From Clostridium saudiense (lineage in GTDB: Bacteria; Bacillota; Clostridia; Clostridiales; Clostridiaceae), in contig NZ_CBYM010000026.1 in assembly GCF_000577815.1 (NCBI RefSeq), positions 1 to 46,609 of the forward strand: 46,609 bases of DNA, read 5' to 3'. The notes below the pieces were generated by a model. It was not told where the DNA came from, did no database searches, and saw only the letters and a program-made list of their open reading frames with translations. Numbering within the stretch: the first letter of the stretch is position 1; the number at the start of each line of letters is the position of its first letter. This document shows positions 7,694-16,599 of the stretch, one piece after another. The position numbers and the translations under genes are program-made.

Positions 7694-8572
7694 TTATAAA
7701 GATTTTCTGTATTGGGAAGGTGTACAGTTTTTATACTTTTTGAATTGCTTTACAAAATAACTAAAGTTATCTATTCCAACACTTAATGCAATATTAGAAA
7801 TTGAGAGTGTTTCAGTTTGCAGAAGTTCTGTAGCTTTTTCGATTCTATAACTATTAATATATTCTACAGGTGTTTTTCCAATTACACTTTTAAAAAACCT
7901 ACAAAAATATTGAACATTCATATTTGCTTCTAAAGCTAAATCTTCAATATATATTTTATCATTGTAATTTTCATGAATATAGTTAAGTATTTTTTTTATT
8001 AAATCTATCTTATAATCTTTTTTTATAGATTTAATATTTTTCTTATTTAATAACATATCTTCAGAAATTAATAGTGAAATTATCTTGTATAAAGATGATT
8101 TGATATTTAACTGCCATCCATTATTAGAAGTTTTATATATATTTATCATATCTAAAATCTCTTTAAGTATTTTTTTTTTAACTTTACTGTTTTTCGGAAG
8201 TGATGTTGGAAAACTAATTATATTATTTAATATAGGTATAATATAATTTATTTCACAATAGTCGAAATATGAACTACTTAATATTTGGGGTGAAAAAACA
8301 ATAGCATGATGTAAAGATGCTTTATTATCTACTGAATTAATAAGATGTAATTGTTCTGAATTTATAAAGAAATAATCTCCAGGTTTTGCAATTATAGTAA
8401 CCATATCAATATCAATTTTTAATTCACCCTTTTCTATATATATAATTTCAATTTCATTGTGCCAGTGAAAAGGGACAGAATAATTTCCTATTGAATCTAA
8501 GTGACTGTATATGTGAAAAGGAAACATAGCAGTTCCATGATTGGATTTTTCTTTTAAGTTTATATTTGCCAT
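7694..8572 (-). CDS. AraC-family transcriptional regulator of the alpha-glucoside locus
   Basis: A 292-residue AraC/XylS regulator. The N-terminal half is a cupin-type sugar-sensing domain (VPFHWHNEIEIIYIEKGEL). The C-terminal 100 residues carry two helix-turn-helix motifs (IYIEDLALEANMNVQYFCRF, then ISNIALSVGIDNFSYFVKQF and PSQYRKS). The start at 8572 is preferred to the longer reading from 8599 because AAGGAGG lies 9 nt upstream and conserved sequence begins soon after. It is divergent from a GH13 glucosidase and a PTS transporter and probably activates them in response to their sugar. Family and orientation are clear; the effector is inferred. Confidence 0.88.
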   Translation of the reverse strand: MANINLKEKSNHGTAMFPFHIYSHLDSIGNYSVPFHWHNEIEIIYIEKGELKIDIDMVTIIAKPGDYFFINSEQLHLINSVDNKASLHHAIVFSPQILSSSYFDYCEINYIIPILNNIISFPTSLPKNSKVKKKILKEILDMINIYKTSNNGWQLNIKSSLYKIISLLISEDMLLNKKNIKSIKKDYKIDLIKKILNYIHENYNDKIYIEDLALEANMNVQYFCRFFKSVIGKTPVEYINSYRIEKATELLQTETLSISNIALSVGIDNFSYFVKQFKKYKNCTPSQYRKSL

Positions 8573-8737
8573 AAAAATAAACCTCCTTAAAAAAGTCAAA
8601 ATAATGTTATTTTAGGATAAAATAGAGCAAGTTTAAAAAAAAAATAGTATGTATAATACAATTATAGATTGATATAAATGAAAATCAATATATATTTTTA
8701 GCATAAAAGAAAAAGTTATAAATAGGTAGGTGATTTT

Positions 8738-10375
8738 ATGGAGCGCAAGTGGTGGCATGACTCAATAGTATATCAAATTTATCCACGTAGTTATATGGAT
8801 AGTAATAATGATGGAATTGGAGATTTGAGAGGAATAATATCAAAGTTAGGTTATTTAAGAGATTTAGGTATAGATGTAATTTGGCTTAGTCCAGTATATA
8901 AATCTCCTAATGTAGATAATGGTTATGACATAAGCGATTACTATGACATAATGGATGAATTTGGAACAATGGATGATATGAAGGAATTAATTAATAAGGC
9001 TAAAGAATTTAATATTAAAATTCTTATGGATTTAGTTGTTAATCATACATCTGATAAACATAAGTGGTTCATTGAGGCAATAAAAGGAAAGGATAATCCT
9101 TATAGAGATTTTTATATTTGGAGAGACCCAGTAGATGGGGGTGTTCCAAATGAACTTCAATCAAATTTTGGAGGACCAGCATGGACTTATGATGAGGCAT
9201 CGGGTCAATATTATTTCCATTTACATGATAAGAGACAACCAGACTTAAATTGGGAAAATCCCTTAGTAAGAGAAAAAATATATGAAATGATTAATTTTTG
9301 GTTAGAACTTGGAGTAGGTGGATTTAGATTAGATGTTATAGATTTAATAGGTAAAGATGTAGATAAACTAATAACTAAAAATGGACCTAAGTTACATGAA
9401 TATTTACAAGAGATGAATAAAAGAACTTTTGGAGGATATGACTCATTAACTGTTGGAGAAACATGGGGAGCAACACCAGAAATAGCTAAGTTATATAGTT
9501 CACCAAATAGAAAAGAATTAAGTATGGTATTCCAGTTTGAAGTTATTTCATTAGATAAACAAGAAGGTAAAAGTAGATGGGATTTAGCACCTTTAGATTT
9601 CATAAAGTTTAAAGAAACTTTTAAGAAATGGCAAGTAGAATTATACGAAGAAGGTTGGAATAGTTTATTTGGAAATAATCATGATCTTCCAAGAATGGTT
9701 TCAAGGTGGGGAAATGATAAAGAATTTAGAGTTGAAAGTGCAAAAATGTTAGCTACTATGTTGCATATGCAAAAGGGGACGCCTTACATTTATCAAGGTG
9801 AAGAAATAGGAATGACTAATATAAGACTTAATTCTATAAAAGATTACAATGATATAGAAACTTTAAATGTTTATAAAGCGCGAAGAGCTTTAGGATATAG
9901 CGAGCAAGATGTTATGAATTCTATTTATGCAAAGAGTAGAGATAATGGAAGAACTCCAATGCAATGGAGCAAAGAAAAAAATGCAGGTTTTACAGAAGGA
10001 AAAGCATGGTTACATATAAATGATAATTATCGTTATATAAATGTAGAAGATTCAATTAATGATGAAAATTCAATATTAAATTATTATAAGAAACTAATAA
10101 AACTAAGAAGAGAGAATGATGTAATTAAATATGGGACTTTTGAATTGATTTTAGATAATCATAAAGAGGTATTTGCATATATAAGGAAGTATAAAAATAT
10201 AGAACTTTTAGTAATATGCAATTTCTATAGTAATAATATAGAAATTGAATTACCAAATGAATATAGTGAGTATTCCTATGAAACTTTATTAACAAATTAT
10301 ACTGATAGTGCAAAGTTTAGCAATGTTATAAGTTTAAGACCATATGAAACAATAGTTTATAAGTTTAAAAAATAA
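8738..10375 (+). CDS. GH13 alpha-glucosidase, DexB/oligo-1,6-glucosidase type
   Basis: A 545-residue family 13 enzyme that cleaves alpha-1,6 or related glucosidic bonds from non-reducing ends in the cytoplasm. The TIM-barrel motifs are intact: H103 in VVNHTSD, nucleophile D199 in GGFRLDVID, acid/base E241 in VGETWG and D316 in NNHDLPR. The stretch ELSMVFQFE after the acid/base and TPMQW near residue 405 resemble glucan 1,6-alpha-glucosidase DexB more than trehalose-6-phosphate hydrolase TreC. The start has TAGGTAGGTGAT before it. It lies upstream of a sucrose/trehalose-family IIBC, so it may act on the imported phosphorylated disaccharide. A -10-like TATAAT lies at 8652-8657. The exact substrate is open (isomaltose, trehalose-P or sucrose isomers). 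Confidence 0.87.
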   Translation: MERKWWHDSIVYQIYPRSYMDSNNDGIGDLRGIISKLGYLRDLGIDVIWLSPVYKSPNVDNGYDISDYYDIMDEFGTMDDMKELINKAKEFNIKILMDLVVNHTSDKHKWFIEAIKGKDNPYRDFYIWRDPVDGGVPNELQSNFGGPAWTYDEASGQYYFHLHDKRQPDLNWENPLVREKIYEMINFWLELGVGGFRLDVIDLIGKDVDKLITKNGPKLHEYLQEMNKRTFGGYDSLTVGETWGATPEIAKLYSSPNRKELSMVFQFEVISLDKQEGKSRWDLAPLDFIKFKETFKKWQVELYEEGWNSLFGNNHDLPRMVSRWGNDKEFRVESAKMLATMLHMQKGTPYIYQGEEIGMTNIRLNSIKDYNDIETLNVYKARRALGYSEQDVMNSIYAKSRDNGRTPMQWSKEKNAGFTEGKAWLHINDNYRYINVEDSINDENSILNYYKKLIKLRRENDVIKYGTFELILDNHKEVFAYIRKYKNIELLVICNFYSNNIEIELPNEYSEYSYETLLTNYTDSAKFSNVISLRPYETIVYKFKK

Positions 10376-10452
10376 TTTTGGAGCGGCTATTGATAATACA
10401 TCAATTAAAGATTTATTATCAAAGCCAATCTATAAAATAAATTTATATAATT

Positions 10453-10467
10453 AATGAAAACGATTTT
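10453..10467 (+). promoter_or_regulatory. Candidate catabolite-responsive element (CcpA site)
   Basis: ATGAAAACGATTTTT fits the cre consensus except at the penultimate conserved C. It lies in the gap between the glucosidase and PTS genes, 23 nt before the IIBC start. Its position inside the operon would act as a roadblock. Single AT-rich matches of this kind can arise by chance. Confidence 0.4.
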
Positions 10468-10489
10468 TAAGAAAGGTGGAGAGAAAAAT

Positions 10490-11926
10490 ATGGCTACAGA
10501 GCAAAAAATAAAAACTAGCTCAAAAGAAATTTTAGACATAATTGGTGGAAAGGATAATATTATAAGTGCAGCTCACTGTGCAACCAGATTAAGATTAGTT
10601 TTAAAAGATGAAAGTATAGTTGATTTAGATAGGTTATCAGATGTTGAAATAGTAAAAGGTTATTTTTCAAATTCAGGTCAATTTCAGATAATAATTGGTA
10701 GTGGAACTGTTGATGAAGTATATAAAGAAATAATTGCTTTAGCAGGAATAACAGAATCTAGCAAAGAGGAGATTAAAAAGAAAGCAGATGAGAAATTGAA
10801 TCCTCTTCAAGCATTAGTTAAGACATTATCTAATTTATTCGTTCCAATATTACCAGCATTAATTGCTAGTGGTTTATTAATGGGAATAAATAATGTGCTA
10901 ACATCGCAAGATTTGTTTATTCAAGGTAAATCTATAGTAGAAGCATATCCTCAAATTGCAGATTTAGCTAGGCTAATAAATACTTTTGCAAATGCAGCAT
11001 ATGTATTTTTACCAATATTAATAGCATTTTCAGCTACTAAGTTATTTGGAGGAAATCCGTATTTAGGAGCAGTTATTGGAATGATAATGGTTCATCCAGA
11101 TTTATTAAATGGATATAGTTATGGGGCTGCAGTTGTTGATGGAACAATTCCAACTTGGAATATATTTGGATTAAGTATAGAAAGTGTAGGTTATCAAGGT
11201 ACAGTATTACCTGTAATTGCATCTTCGTATATTTTAGCTAAGATTGAAAAGCTTTTAAGAAAGGTAATTCCAGAATTCTTAGATAACTTATTAACTCCGT
11301 TATTTACAGTATTTATTACAGGACTTGCAACATTTATGGTAGTAGGACCAATAATGCGAGGCGCTGGTGAAATCATAACAAATGCTCTTATGTGGCTTTA
11401 TAATACTTTGGGATTCCTTGGAGGAGCAGTATTAGGATTTATATATGCACCTCTTACAATGACTGGAATGCATCATAGTATACTTCCAGTAGAAATGCAA
11501 TTATTCGCTAATATAGCAGTAACTGGAGGTTCATTTTTCTTAGCAATTGCATCTTGTAACAATGTAGCACAAGGTGCAGCGTCATTAGCATCAATTATTA
11601 CATCAAAAAATAAAAAATTAAGAAGCATAGCATTAACATCAGGTATATCAGCATTATTAGGGATTACTGAACCAGCTATGTTTGGTGTTAATTTAAAGTT
11701 AAAAACACCCTTCTATTCTGCTATGATAGGTAGTGCTTTGGGTTCTGCATATTCGGTATTTACAAATGTATTAAATGTATCTCCAGGGCCAACAGGGATT
11801 ATAGGTTTTGTAACAATAAGACCTCAAAATATAGTAAACTTCTTTATCTCGCTTGGAATAGCTTTTGTGGTTACATTTATATTAACATTAGTTTTATCTA
11901 AAAAAAATAAAAGTATAACTATTTAG
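10490..11926 (+). CDS. PTS sugar transporter, EIIBC of the sucrose/trehalose family
   Basis: A 478-residue phosphotransferase permease. The N-terminal IIB domain carries the phosphorylated cysteine in AAHCATRLRL (Cys30). The IIC domain from about residue 95 has roughly ten membrane segments and the sugar-site motif TGMHHSILP, with GITEPAMFGV near residue 395, typical of the glucose-sucrose-trehalose superfamily. The start at 10490 is chosen over 10454 because AAGGTGGAG lies just upstream and IIB homology starts after it. No IIA domain is fused, so it must borrow EIIA-Glc from elsewhere. With the upstream GH13 enzyme it forms an uptake-hydrolysis pair for a phosphorylated alpha-glucoside. The operon ends at the terminator 12007-12056. 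Confidence 0.9.
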   Translation: MATEQKIKTSSKEILDIIGGKDNIISAAHCATRLRLVLKDESIVDLDRLSDVEIVKGYFSNSGQFQIIIGSGTVDEVYKEIIALAGITESSKEEIKKKADEKLNPLQALVKTLSNLFVPILPALIASGLLMGINNVLTSQDLFIQGKSIVEAYPQIADLARLINTFANAAYVFLPILIAFSATKLFGGNPYLGAVIGMIMVHPDLLNGYSYGAAVVDGTIPTWNIFGLSIESVGYQGTVLPVIASSYILAKIEKLLRKVIPEFLDNLLTPLFTVFITGLATFMVVGPIMRGAGEIITNALMWLYNTLGFLGGAVLGFIYAPLTMTGMHHSILPVEMQLFANIAVTGGSFFLAIASCNNVAQGAASLASIITSKNKKLRSIALTSGISALLGITEPAMFGVNLKLKTPFYSAMIGSALGSAYSVFTNVLNVSPGPTGIIGFVTIRPQNIVNFFISLGIAFVVTFILTLVLSKKNKSITI

Positions 11927-12006
11927 AGAGATATTCAAGGAGAAAGAGTTAAAATATATCTACAAATTTAGTATAAAAATTAAAATTAAAAATAATAAAC
12001 AAGGTG

Positions 12007-12056
12007 AAATACAATGGTAAAGTCTTGAAATGCAAAGATTTTTCCGTTGTATTTTA
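12007..12056 (+). terminator. Terminator of the alpha-glucoside operon
   Basis: AAATACAATGGTAAAGTCTT (12007-12026) pairs with the segment 12035-12054 with 16 of 20 Watson-Crick matches, plus G-T pairs, and a T-rich tail. It is long and GC-poor but well placed. Confidence 0.7.
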
Positions 12057-12366
12057 TTATATTTTGAATAATACATGTTAGATTTGTGATTCTAAAAAGA
12101 TTCTTTAATGGTGAGTAGAAATAAAAAATCTATTAAATATACGATAAAGATAATTTATAACGATAACACTATATTTAGTAAATAAAACAAAAGATATGTA
12201 TAGAGTTGTTAAAATTATAATCATTTAGTATAAGGAAGTATGTTGGAAAATAGAATTATAGTTTTATCTGAATTAAAGCTAATTATAAATATATATTATA
12301 TATAAAATAAGAGTTTTTACATATTTTCCAATGTGTAGCACACTTTTTTGAGAAGAGGAGTTTAAA

Positions 12367-12640
12367 ATGGAAAAATTTATTTAAAAGAACAATTAAAGCA
12401 ATTAAAAAAGTATAAAATTGAAGTTATTAAAAGTATACATGATACTGTTAATATACTAGAGAAAAATTATGGTATTAGGGATGTAGAGCAAGATTTAGGT
12501 GGATATGTAGTTATAGCAGAAAATATCGTAGATATCGAAATAATGAAACAAGATAAATTACAGGTTTAATACCAGAATATACCAATGTAATTAAAATACT
12601 CAATAGAGAAAATTTATATCAAGGAGCTAAAGAGAGATGA
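12367..12640 (+). pseudogene. Frameshifted remnant of an unidentified gene
   Basis: GAAGAGGAG (12350-12358) precedes ATG at 12367, which reads MEKFI and stops. In the adjacent frame the coding continues as YLKEQLKQLKKYKIEVIKSI, then NILEKNYGIRDVEQDLGGYV and IAENIVDIEIM, to a stop at 12566. A third frame carries GLIPEYTNVIKILNRENLYQ up to 12640. The first break is explained by loss of one A from an A-run after the start codon. I do not recognise the family. Good codon-like sequence across breaks shows a once-real gene of at least 90 codons. Confidence 0.55.
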
Positions 12641-12670
12641 AGTAAGGTTCTGTGTCTACAAGGCCACTAG

Positions 12671-12820
12671 AGAGGTGATGAAACATACATTCCAAGAAGT
12701 CTTGATGTAACAGAACTAGAATTAATAGAGCTAATAAAAGAAAAAACTAAGTTAAGAGAAAGATTGAAAAAGCAAGCTAATTTAATTACACAGATTGAAG
12801 CTTTACAGTATAAATCATAA
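12671..12820 (+). pseudogene. Remnant encoding a short helical segment
   Basis: The open stretch follows an in-frame TAG at 12668 and reads GDETYIPRSLDVTELELIEL then IKEKTKLRERLKKQANLITQ to a stop at 12820. It has no start codon with a ribosome binding site. The composition (charged, helical, coiled-coil-like) is protein-like. The family is not recognised; it may belong to the same gene as the preceding remnant. Confidence 0.45.
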
Positions 12821-12825
12821 TATAG

Positions 12826-13037
12826 TAGTCTAGAGGAAATAAAAAATGAAAACTTTACTAAATATAAAGAATATTCGTTAGTAGCTTATAATTTTGATAC
12901 TATAGGTTTTGAAAAAAATTAAAGAGTATCTACTAGATGAAATAAAGCAAATAAAGGATAATGGAGAGATAACTGTAGAGACGAGTTTAAGAAGATTAGC
13001 ATTAATATATGATTGAAAGAATTTTGAAAATTATTAA
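12826..13037 (+). pseudogene. Frameshifted coding remnant before the helicase region
   Basis: One frame reads SLEEIKNENFTKYKEYSLVA up to a stop at about 12922. The next frame continues with IKEYLLDEIKQIKDNGEIT and SLRRLALIYD, stops at TGA 13014-13016, and goes on for six codons to TAA 13035-13037. The break falls in an A-run. No family is recognised. It lies directly upstream of the helicase debris zone. Confidence 0.4.
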
Positions 13038-13059
13038 AAAAATAAACCTCACTTAATAC

Positions 13060-13079
13060 TGATACGGAGAACCGTATCA
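13060..13079. repeat. Perfect 8-bp hairpin with AGAA loop
   Basis: TGATACGG (13060-13067) pairs with CCGTATCA (13072-13079), and outer pairing extends imperfectly with ACTTA/AAGT. The arm resembles the repeat at 7547-7566 read on the other strand. Confidence 0.55.
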
Positions 13080-13162
13080 TAAGTAAATGTTAACTTTACT
13101 AAAGTTGTATAAGTAATTAATAGAAGATACCTTACAAAGACGGTAGATTAAAATCCATGCAT

Positions 13163-13255
13163 AATTTTATGGGAAATATCCATACCATCGTGTGGTAAAT
13201 TATGCTGGTAGACTAGAGCTAAGGGGAAGAACAACGATTTTTACTCTCAAAGGAG
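13163..13255 (+). pseudogene. Relic copy of the MGMT-like gene
   Basis: This stretch is very similar at nucleotide level to 6166-6255, the active-site part of the MGMT-like gene. Examples are AATTTTATGGGAAATATCCA and CATCGTGTGGTAAATTATGC in both. Here the active-site codon TGC has become TAC (PYHRVV instead of PCHRVV), and two small deletions shift the frame after GRL. No start, 5' half or 3' end remains. It is a degraded fragment of a duplicate or of a divergent second copy. Confidence 0.8.
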
Positions 13256-13272
13256 TGATAAGATAATAATGG

Positions 13273-13319
13273 TTGATAAAATATAGTGTACTGCAAAGGT
13301 GAAGCTTCGATTTTATCAA
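13273..13319. repeat. 10-bp inverted repeat upstream of the helicase
   Basis: TTGATAAAAT (13273-13282) pairs with ATTTTATCAA (13310-13319) around 27 nt. It may be part of a leader or the end of the relic transcript. Confidence 0.4.
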
Positions 13320-13325
13320 ATAAAT

Positions 13326-13355
13326 AAAAAGCTACATAAAACTGTAGCTTTTTAT
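13326..13355 (+). terminator. Terminator before the helicase gene
   Basis: AAAAAGCTACA (13326-13336) pairs perfectly with TGTAGCTTTTT (13343-13353). It ends 65 nt before the helicase start and insulates that gene from upstream transcription. Confidence 0.8.
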
Positions 13356-13417
13356 TATATTCAAATATGCTAAAATTAAATAATAAACTAATTTTCATTA
13401 TATTGGAGGGAGCAATA

Positions 13418-16400
13418 TTGAAAGAAGGACTCTATGAGCAAGTAATAAACAAAGAAATACTACAACAATTAGAAAACATAGAACAAGAAAACTTCATTAT
13501 AGATAAAGATAAAATAGATAAAGAAGAAGCTAAAGCAATACTTTCACAATACATATCACAAGTAATAAGAAAATCCCTTAACTACATTAGAGACAAAGAA
13601 AAAGAAGATAGCGAAAAATTAATAAAACAAATACAAGCCTGTAATGACATAATTAACATATTAAGCCAAGTGTCAAATGAAGAAGATATTAAAAAATATG
13701 AAATAGATAAAAATGGAGAAATGCTTAATGCTCTATACTCAAAAATAAATAATAAAAGAGCAATTAATAACAAAGCAGCAATAAGACCAATAACTCCATT
13801 ATCACAAAGTTCGCTATTTACAGGTTCAGGTCAAGAACCCAATATGTTAGGTGAATTAAATAAGGAAATACTATCATGTGATTCAATTGATTTGCTAGTT
13901 TCATTCGTAAAATGGAGTGGTATTAGATGTATAATGGACAGTCTTACAGAAGCAACTAGAGAGCAGAATAAAAAGTTAAGAATAATTACAACATCTTACA
14001 TGGGAGCAACGGATGAAAAGGCTATACAAGAATTAAGTAAGTTGCCTAACACTGAAATAAAGATTTCATATGATACAAAAAGGACAAGACTTCATGCAAA
14101 GGCTTATATGTTTAAAAGAGATACAGGATTTACTACTGCATACATAGGATCATCAAATTTATCAAATGCAGCATTAACTTCAGGGTTAGAATGGAACTTA
14201 AAGGTTACAGAGCAAGATTCATTTGATATTATTAAAAAGTTTGAAGCTACTTTTGAAAGTTATTGGAATGATTCAGAATTTGTATCTTATACTGGAACAG
14301 AAGAAGATAAAAAGCAATTAAGAATTTCTTTAAAATTAGAGAAAAATTATAATGATGAAGATACGTCATTTGGATTTGATATTAGACCTTATGCATATCA
14401 AAAGGAAATATTAGAAACTCTTAAAGTTGAAAGAAAGATACATAATAAATATAGAAATTTAGTAGTTGCAGCTACTGGTGTAGGTAAAACAGTTATTTCA
14501 GCATTTGATTATAGAGATTTTTGTATAGAAAATAGGGGAAAAGCCAATAGACTTTTATTTGTGGTTCATAGAGAAGAAATATTAAAGCAAGCTAGATCAA
14601 CATTTAGAGCGATATTAAAAAATAATAACTTTGGAGAATTAATGGTTGGTGGAAGAAAACCAGAAAGCTTAGATCATTTATTTGTTTCTATTCAAAGTTT
14701 AAATAGTAAAGATTTATGTGAAATAACATCAGAAGATTATTATGACTTCATAATAATAGATGAATTCCACCATGCTGCGGCACCATCTTATCAAAGGTTA
14801 TTAAGTTATTATAAGCCTAAGGTATTATTAGGATTAACAGCAACACCAGAAAGAAATGATAATCAAGATATATTTAAATTTTTTGAAGATAGAATATCAG
14901 GAGAAATAAGATTACCAGAAGCTATAGATAGAAAGTTATTAAGTCCATTCCAATACTTTGCAGTATCAGATACAGTTGACTTATCAAAGCTAAAATGGCA
15001 AAGAAGAGGATATAGCATAAGTGACTTAAATAATGTTTATACTGGTAATGATAAAAGAGTTAGTGATATTTTAGTTGCTTTAAATAAATATGTTACTGAT
15101 ATAGATGAAGTAGTAGGTTTAGGATTTTGTGTTAGTAAAGAGCATGCTAAATTTATGGCAAACAAATTTAATGAGGCAGGAATAGAATCAATAGCATTAA
15201 CTTCTGAAAGTAAAAAGGAAGAAAGAGATAATGCTAAAGAAAGGCTTGTTAAAGGAGAAATAAAGTTTATTTTTGTAGTTGATATTTATAATGAGGGTGT
15301 GGACATTCCTGAGATTAATACAATATTATTTTTAAGACCAACTGAAAGTTTAACAGTGTTCTTGCAGCAATTAGGAAGAGGATTAAGATTACATGATAAA
15401 AAAGAATGCTTAACGGTTCTTGATTTTGTAGGTCAAGCACATAAAAACTATAATTTTGAGGATAAGTTTAGGGCGTTAATAGGAAAAACAAATAAGCCTG
15501 TAAAAGATTATATTGAAAATGGATTTTTAACACTACCAAAAGGATGTTATATTCAACTAGAAAAGGAAGCAAAGGAATATATATTAAGAAATATTAAATC
15601 AGCTAGTAATACAAAAGCAAATTTGTTAAGTAAGTTAAGAAGTTTTAAAAATGATACAGATTTAGAGTTAACATTAGAAAATTTCTTAAAATATCATAAC
15701 TTATCATTAGTAGATTTCTATGGTAAAACTAAAGATAGAAGTTTTTCAAGAATGTGTGTAATAGCAGAGCAAAGAGATGATTTTACAGAAGAAAATGAAG
15801 TAGAAATAACTAAAAAGTTATACAACTTGTTGTTTGTAAATTCAAGAAGGTTTATTGAATTTGTTATAGGATTAATAAAAAATAATGATGATATTTCTAA
15901 TGTAGAATTTACAAATGAAGAGTCTTTAATGCTAAATATGATGTATTATATATTCTATAATGATGCACCAGAAAAGATAGGATTAACTTCAATAAAAGAA
16001 GGTATTAATAAGCTATTAAATAATAAAGTAATGATGAATGAAGCTTGTGAAATATTAAAATATAACTTTGATCATCTTAACTTTGTAGATAAGAAAGTAA
16101 ACTTAGGATTTGATTGCCCTTTAGATTTACATTGTGATTATTCAACAGATGTTATTATGGCTGCCTTTGGATATTATAATGAAGAAAAGAAACCAGCCTT
16201 TAGGGAAGGAGTTAAGTACTTTGAGGATAAAGGAATTGATATATTTTTTATTACATTAAATAAAAGTGATAAGGATTTTTCACCATCAACTTTATATGAA
16301 GATTATGCAATCAATGAAAGGTTATTTCACTGGCAAACTCAAAGTAAAACTTCAACAGAAAGTGCAACGGGGAAAAGATATATTAATCATTTAAAAACAG

Positions 16401-16588
16401 GAAATAAGATTGCTCTTTTTGTTAGAGAATATAAAACTAGAGATGGACTTACATCACCATTTACTTATTTAGGAACTTGTGAGTATAGAAGTCATAGTGG
16501 AAATAAACCTATTAGTTTTATATGGGAACTTAATGAAGAAATTCCACCAAGTATGATTAATAAGGCAAACAAGACAATAATTATTTAG
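13418..16588 (+). CDS. PLD-like nuclease fused to SF2 helicase, DUF3427 type
   Basis: A cytoplasmic protein of about 1056 residues. In order: an N-terminal helical region; a phospholipase-D-like nuclease module (H226 and K228 in HAKAYMFKR, then YIGSSNLSNAAL); a superfamily 2 helicase core with Walker A GVGKT (354-358), DEFHH (448-452), TATPER and motif VI QLGRGLRLH; and a long C-terminal region of DUF3427 type. The family couples ATP-driven DNA tracking to a PLD-fold nuclease and is thought to act on DNA in repair or defence. The start is taken as TTG 13418 because GGAGGG lies 7 nt upstream; the earlier ATG (13367) has no such site and lies close to the terminator. A Nudix hydrolase follows after 11 nt. 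Confidence 0.85.
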   Translation: MKEGLYEQVINKEILQQLENIEQENFIIDKDKIDKEEAKAILSQYISQVIRKSLNYIRDKEKEDSEKLIKQIQACNDIINILSQVSNEEDIKKYEIDKNGEMLNALYSKINNKRAINNKAAIRPITPLSQSSLFTGSGQEPNMLGELNKEILSCDSIDLLVSFVKWSGIRCIMDSLTEATREQNKKLRIITTSYMGATDEKAIQELSKLPNTEIKISYDTKRTRLHAKAYMFKRDTGFTTAYIGSSNLSNAALTSGLEWNLKVTEQDSFDIIKKFEATFESYWNDSEFVSYTGTEEDKKQLRISLKLEKNYNDEDTSFGFDIRPYAYQKEILETLKVERKIHNKYRNLVVAATGVGKTVISAFDYRDFCIENRGKANRLLFVVHREEILKQARSTFRAILKNNNFGELMVGGRKPESLDHLFVSIQSLNSKDLCEITSEDYYDFIIIDEFHHAAAPSYQRLLSYYKPKVLLGLTATPERNDNQDIFKFFEDRISGEIRLPEAIDRKLLSPFQYFAVSDTVDLSKLKWQRRGYSISDLNNVYTGNDKRVSDILVALNKYVTDIDEVVGLGFCVSKEHAKFMANKFNEAGIESIALTSESKKEERDNAKERLVKGEIKFIFVVDIYNEGVDIPEINTILFLRPTESLTVFLQQLGRGLRLHDKKECLTVLDFVGQAHKNYNFEDKFRALIGKTNKPVKDYIENGFLTLPKGCYIQLEKEAKEYILRNIKSASNTKANLLSKLRSFKNDTDLELTLENFLKYHNLSLVDFYGKTKDRSFSRMCVIAEQRDDFTEENEVEITKKLYNLLFVNSRRFIEFVIGLIKNNDDISNVEFTNEESLMLNMMYYIFYNDAPEKIGLTSIKEGINKLLNNKVMMNEACEILKYNFDHLNFVDKKVNLGFDCPLDLHCDYSTDVIMAAFGYYNEEKKPAFREGVKYFEDKGIDIFFITLNKSDKDFSPSTLYEDYAINERLFHWQTQSKTSTESATGKRYINHLKTGNKIALFVREYKTRDGLTSPFTYLGTCEYRSHSGNKPISFIWELNEEIPPSMINKANKTIII

Positions 16589-16599
16589 GAGAAAAACAT

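Larger units (their letters stand above)
11927..13417. other. About 1.5-kb region without an intact gene
   Basis: After the PTS terminator, 12057-12366 shows only AT-rich sequence without a supportable gene. From 12367 to 13037 decayed coding remnants follow in several frames. Then come a perfect 8-bp hairpin (13060-13079), a relic of the MGMT gene (13163-13255), a 10-bp inverted repeat (13273-13319) and a terminator (13326-13353) just before the large helicase. The region looks like accumulated debris of accessory genes. Confidence 0.65.

Noticed and set aside
8668..8689. ATTGAT/ATCAAT inverted repeat upstream of the GH13 gene as an AraC-family operator
   Set aside because: The arms are only 6 bp in very AT-rich DNA, and AraC-family sites are usually direct repeats. 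The evidence is too weak to list as a feature.
8738..11926. Calling the GH13-IIBC pair a trehalose operon (treC-treP)
   Set aside because: The GH13 motifs around the acid/base resemble DexB/oligo-1,6-glucosidase more than TreC, and the regulator is AraC-type, not a TreR (GntR). Trehalose is left as one option only.
13367..13417. ATG 13367 as start of the large helicase
   Set aside because: No ribosome binding site precedes it, it begins 14 nt after the terminator hairpin, and GGAGGG lies inside this stretch positioned for TTG 13418.
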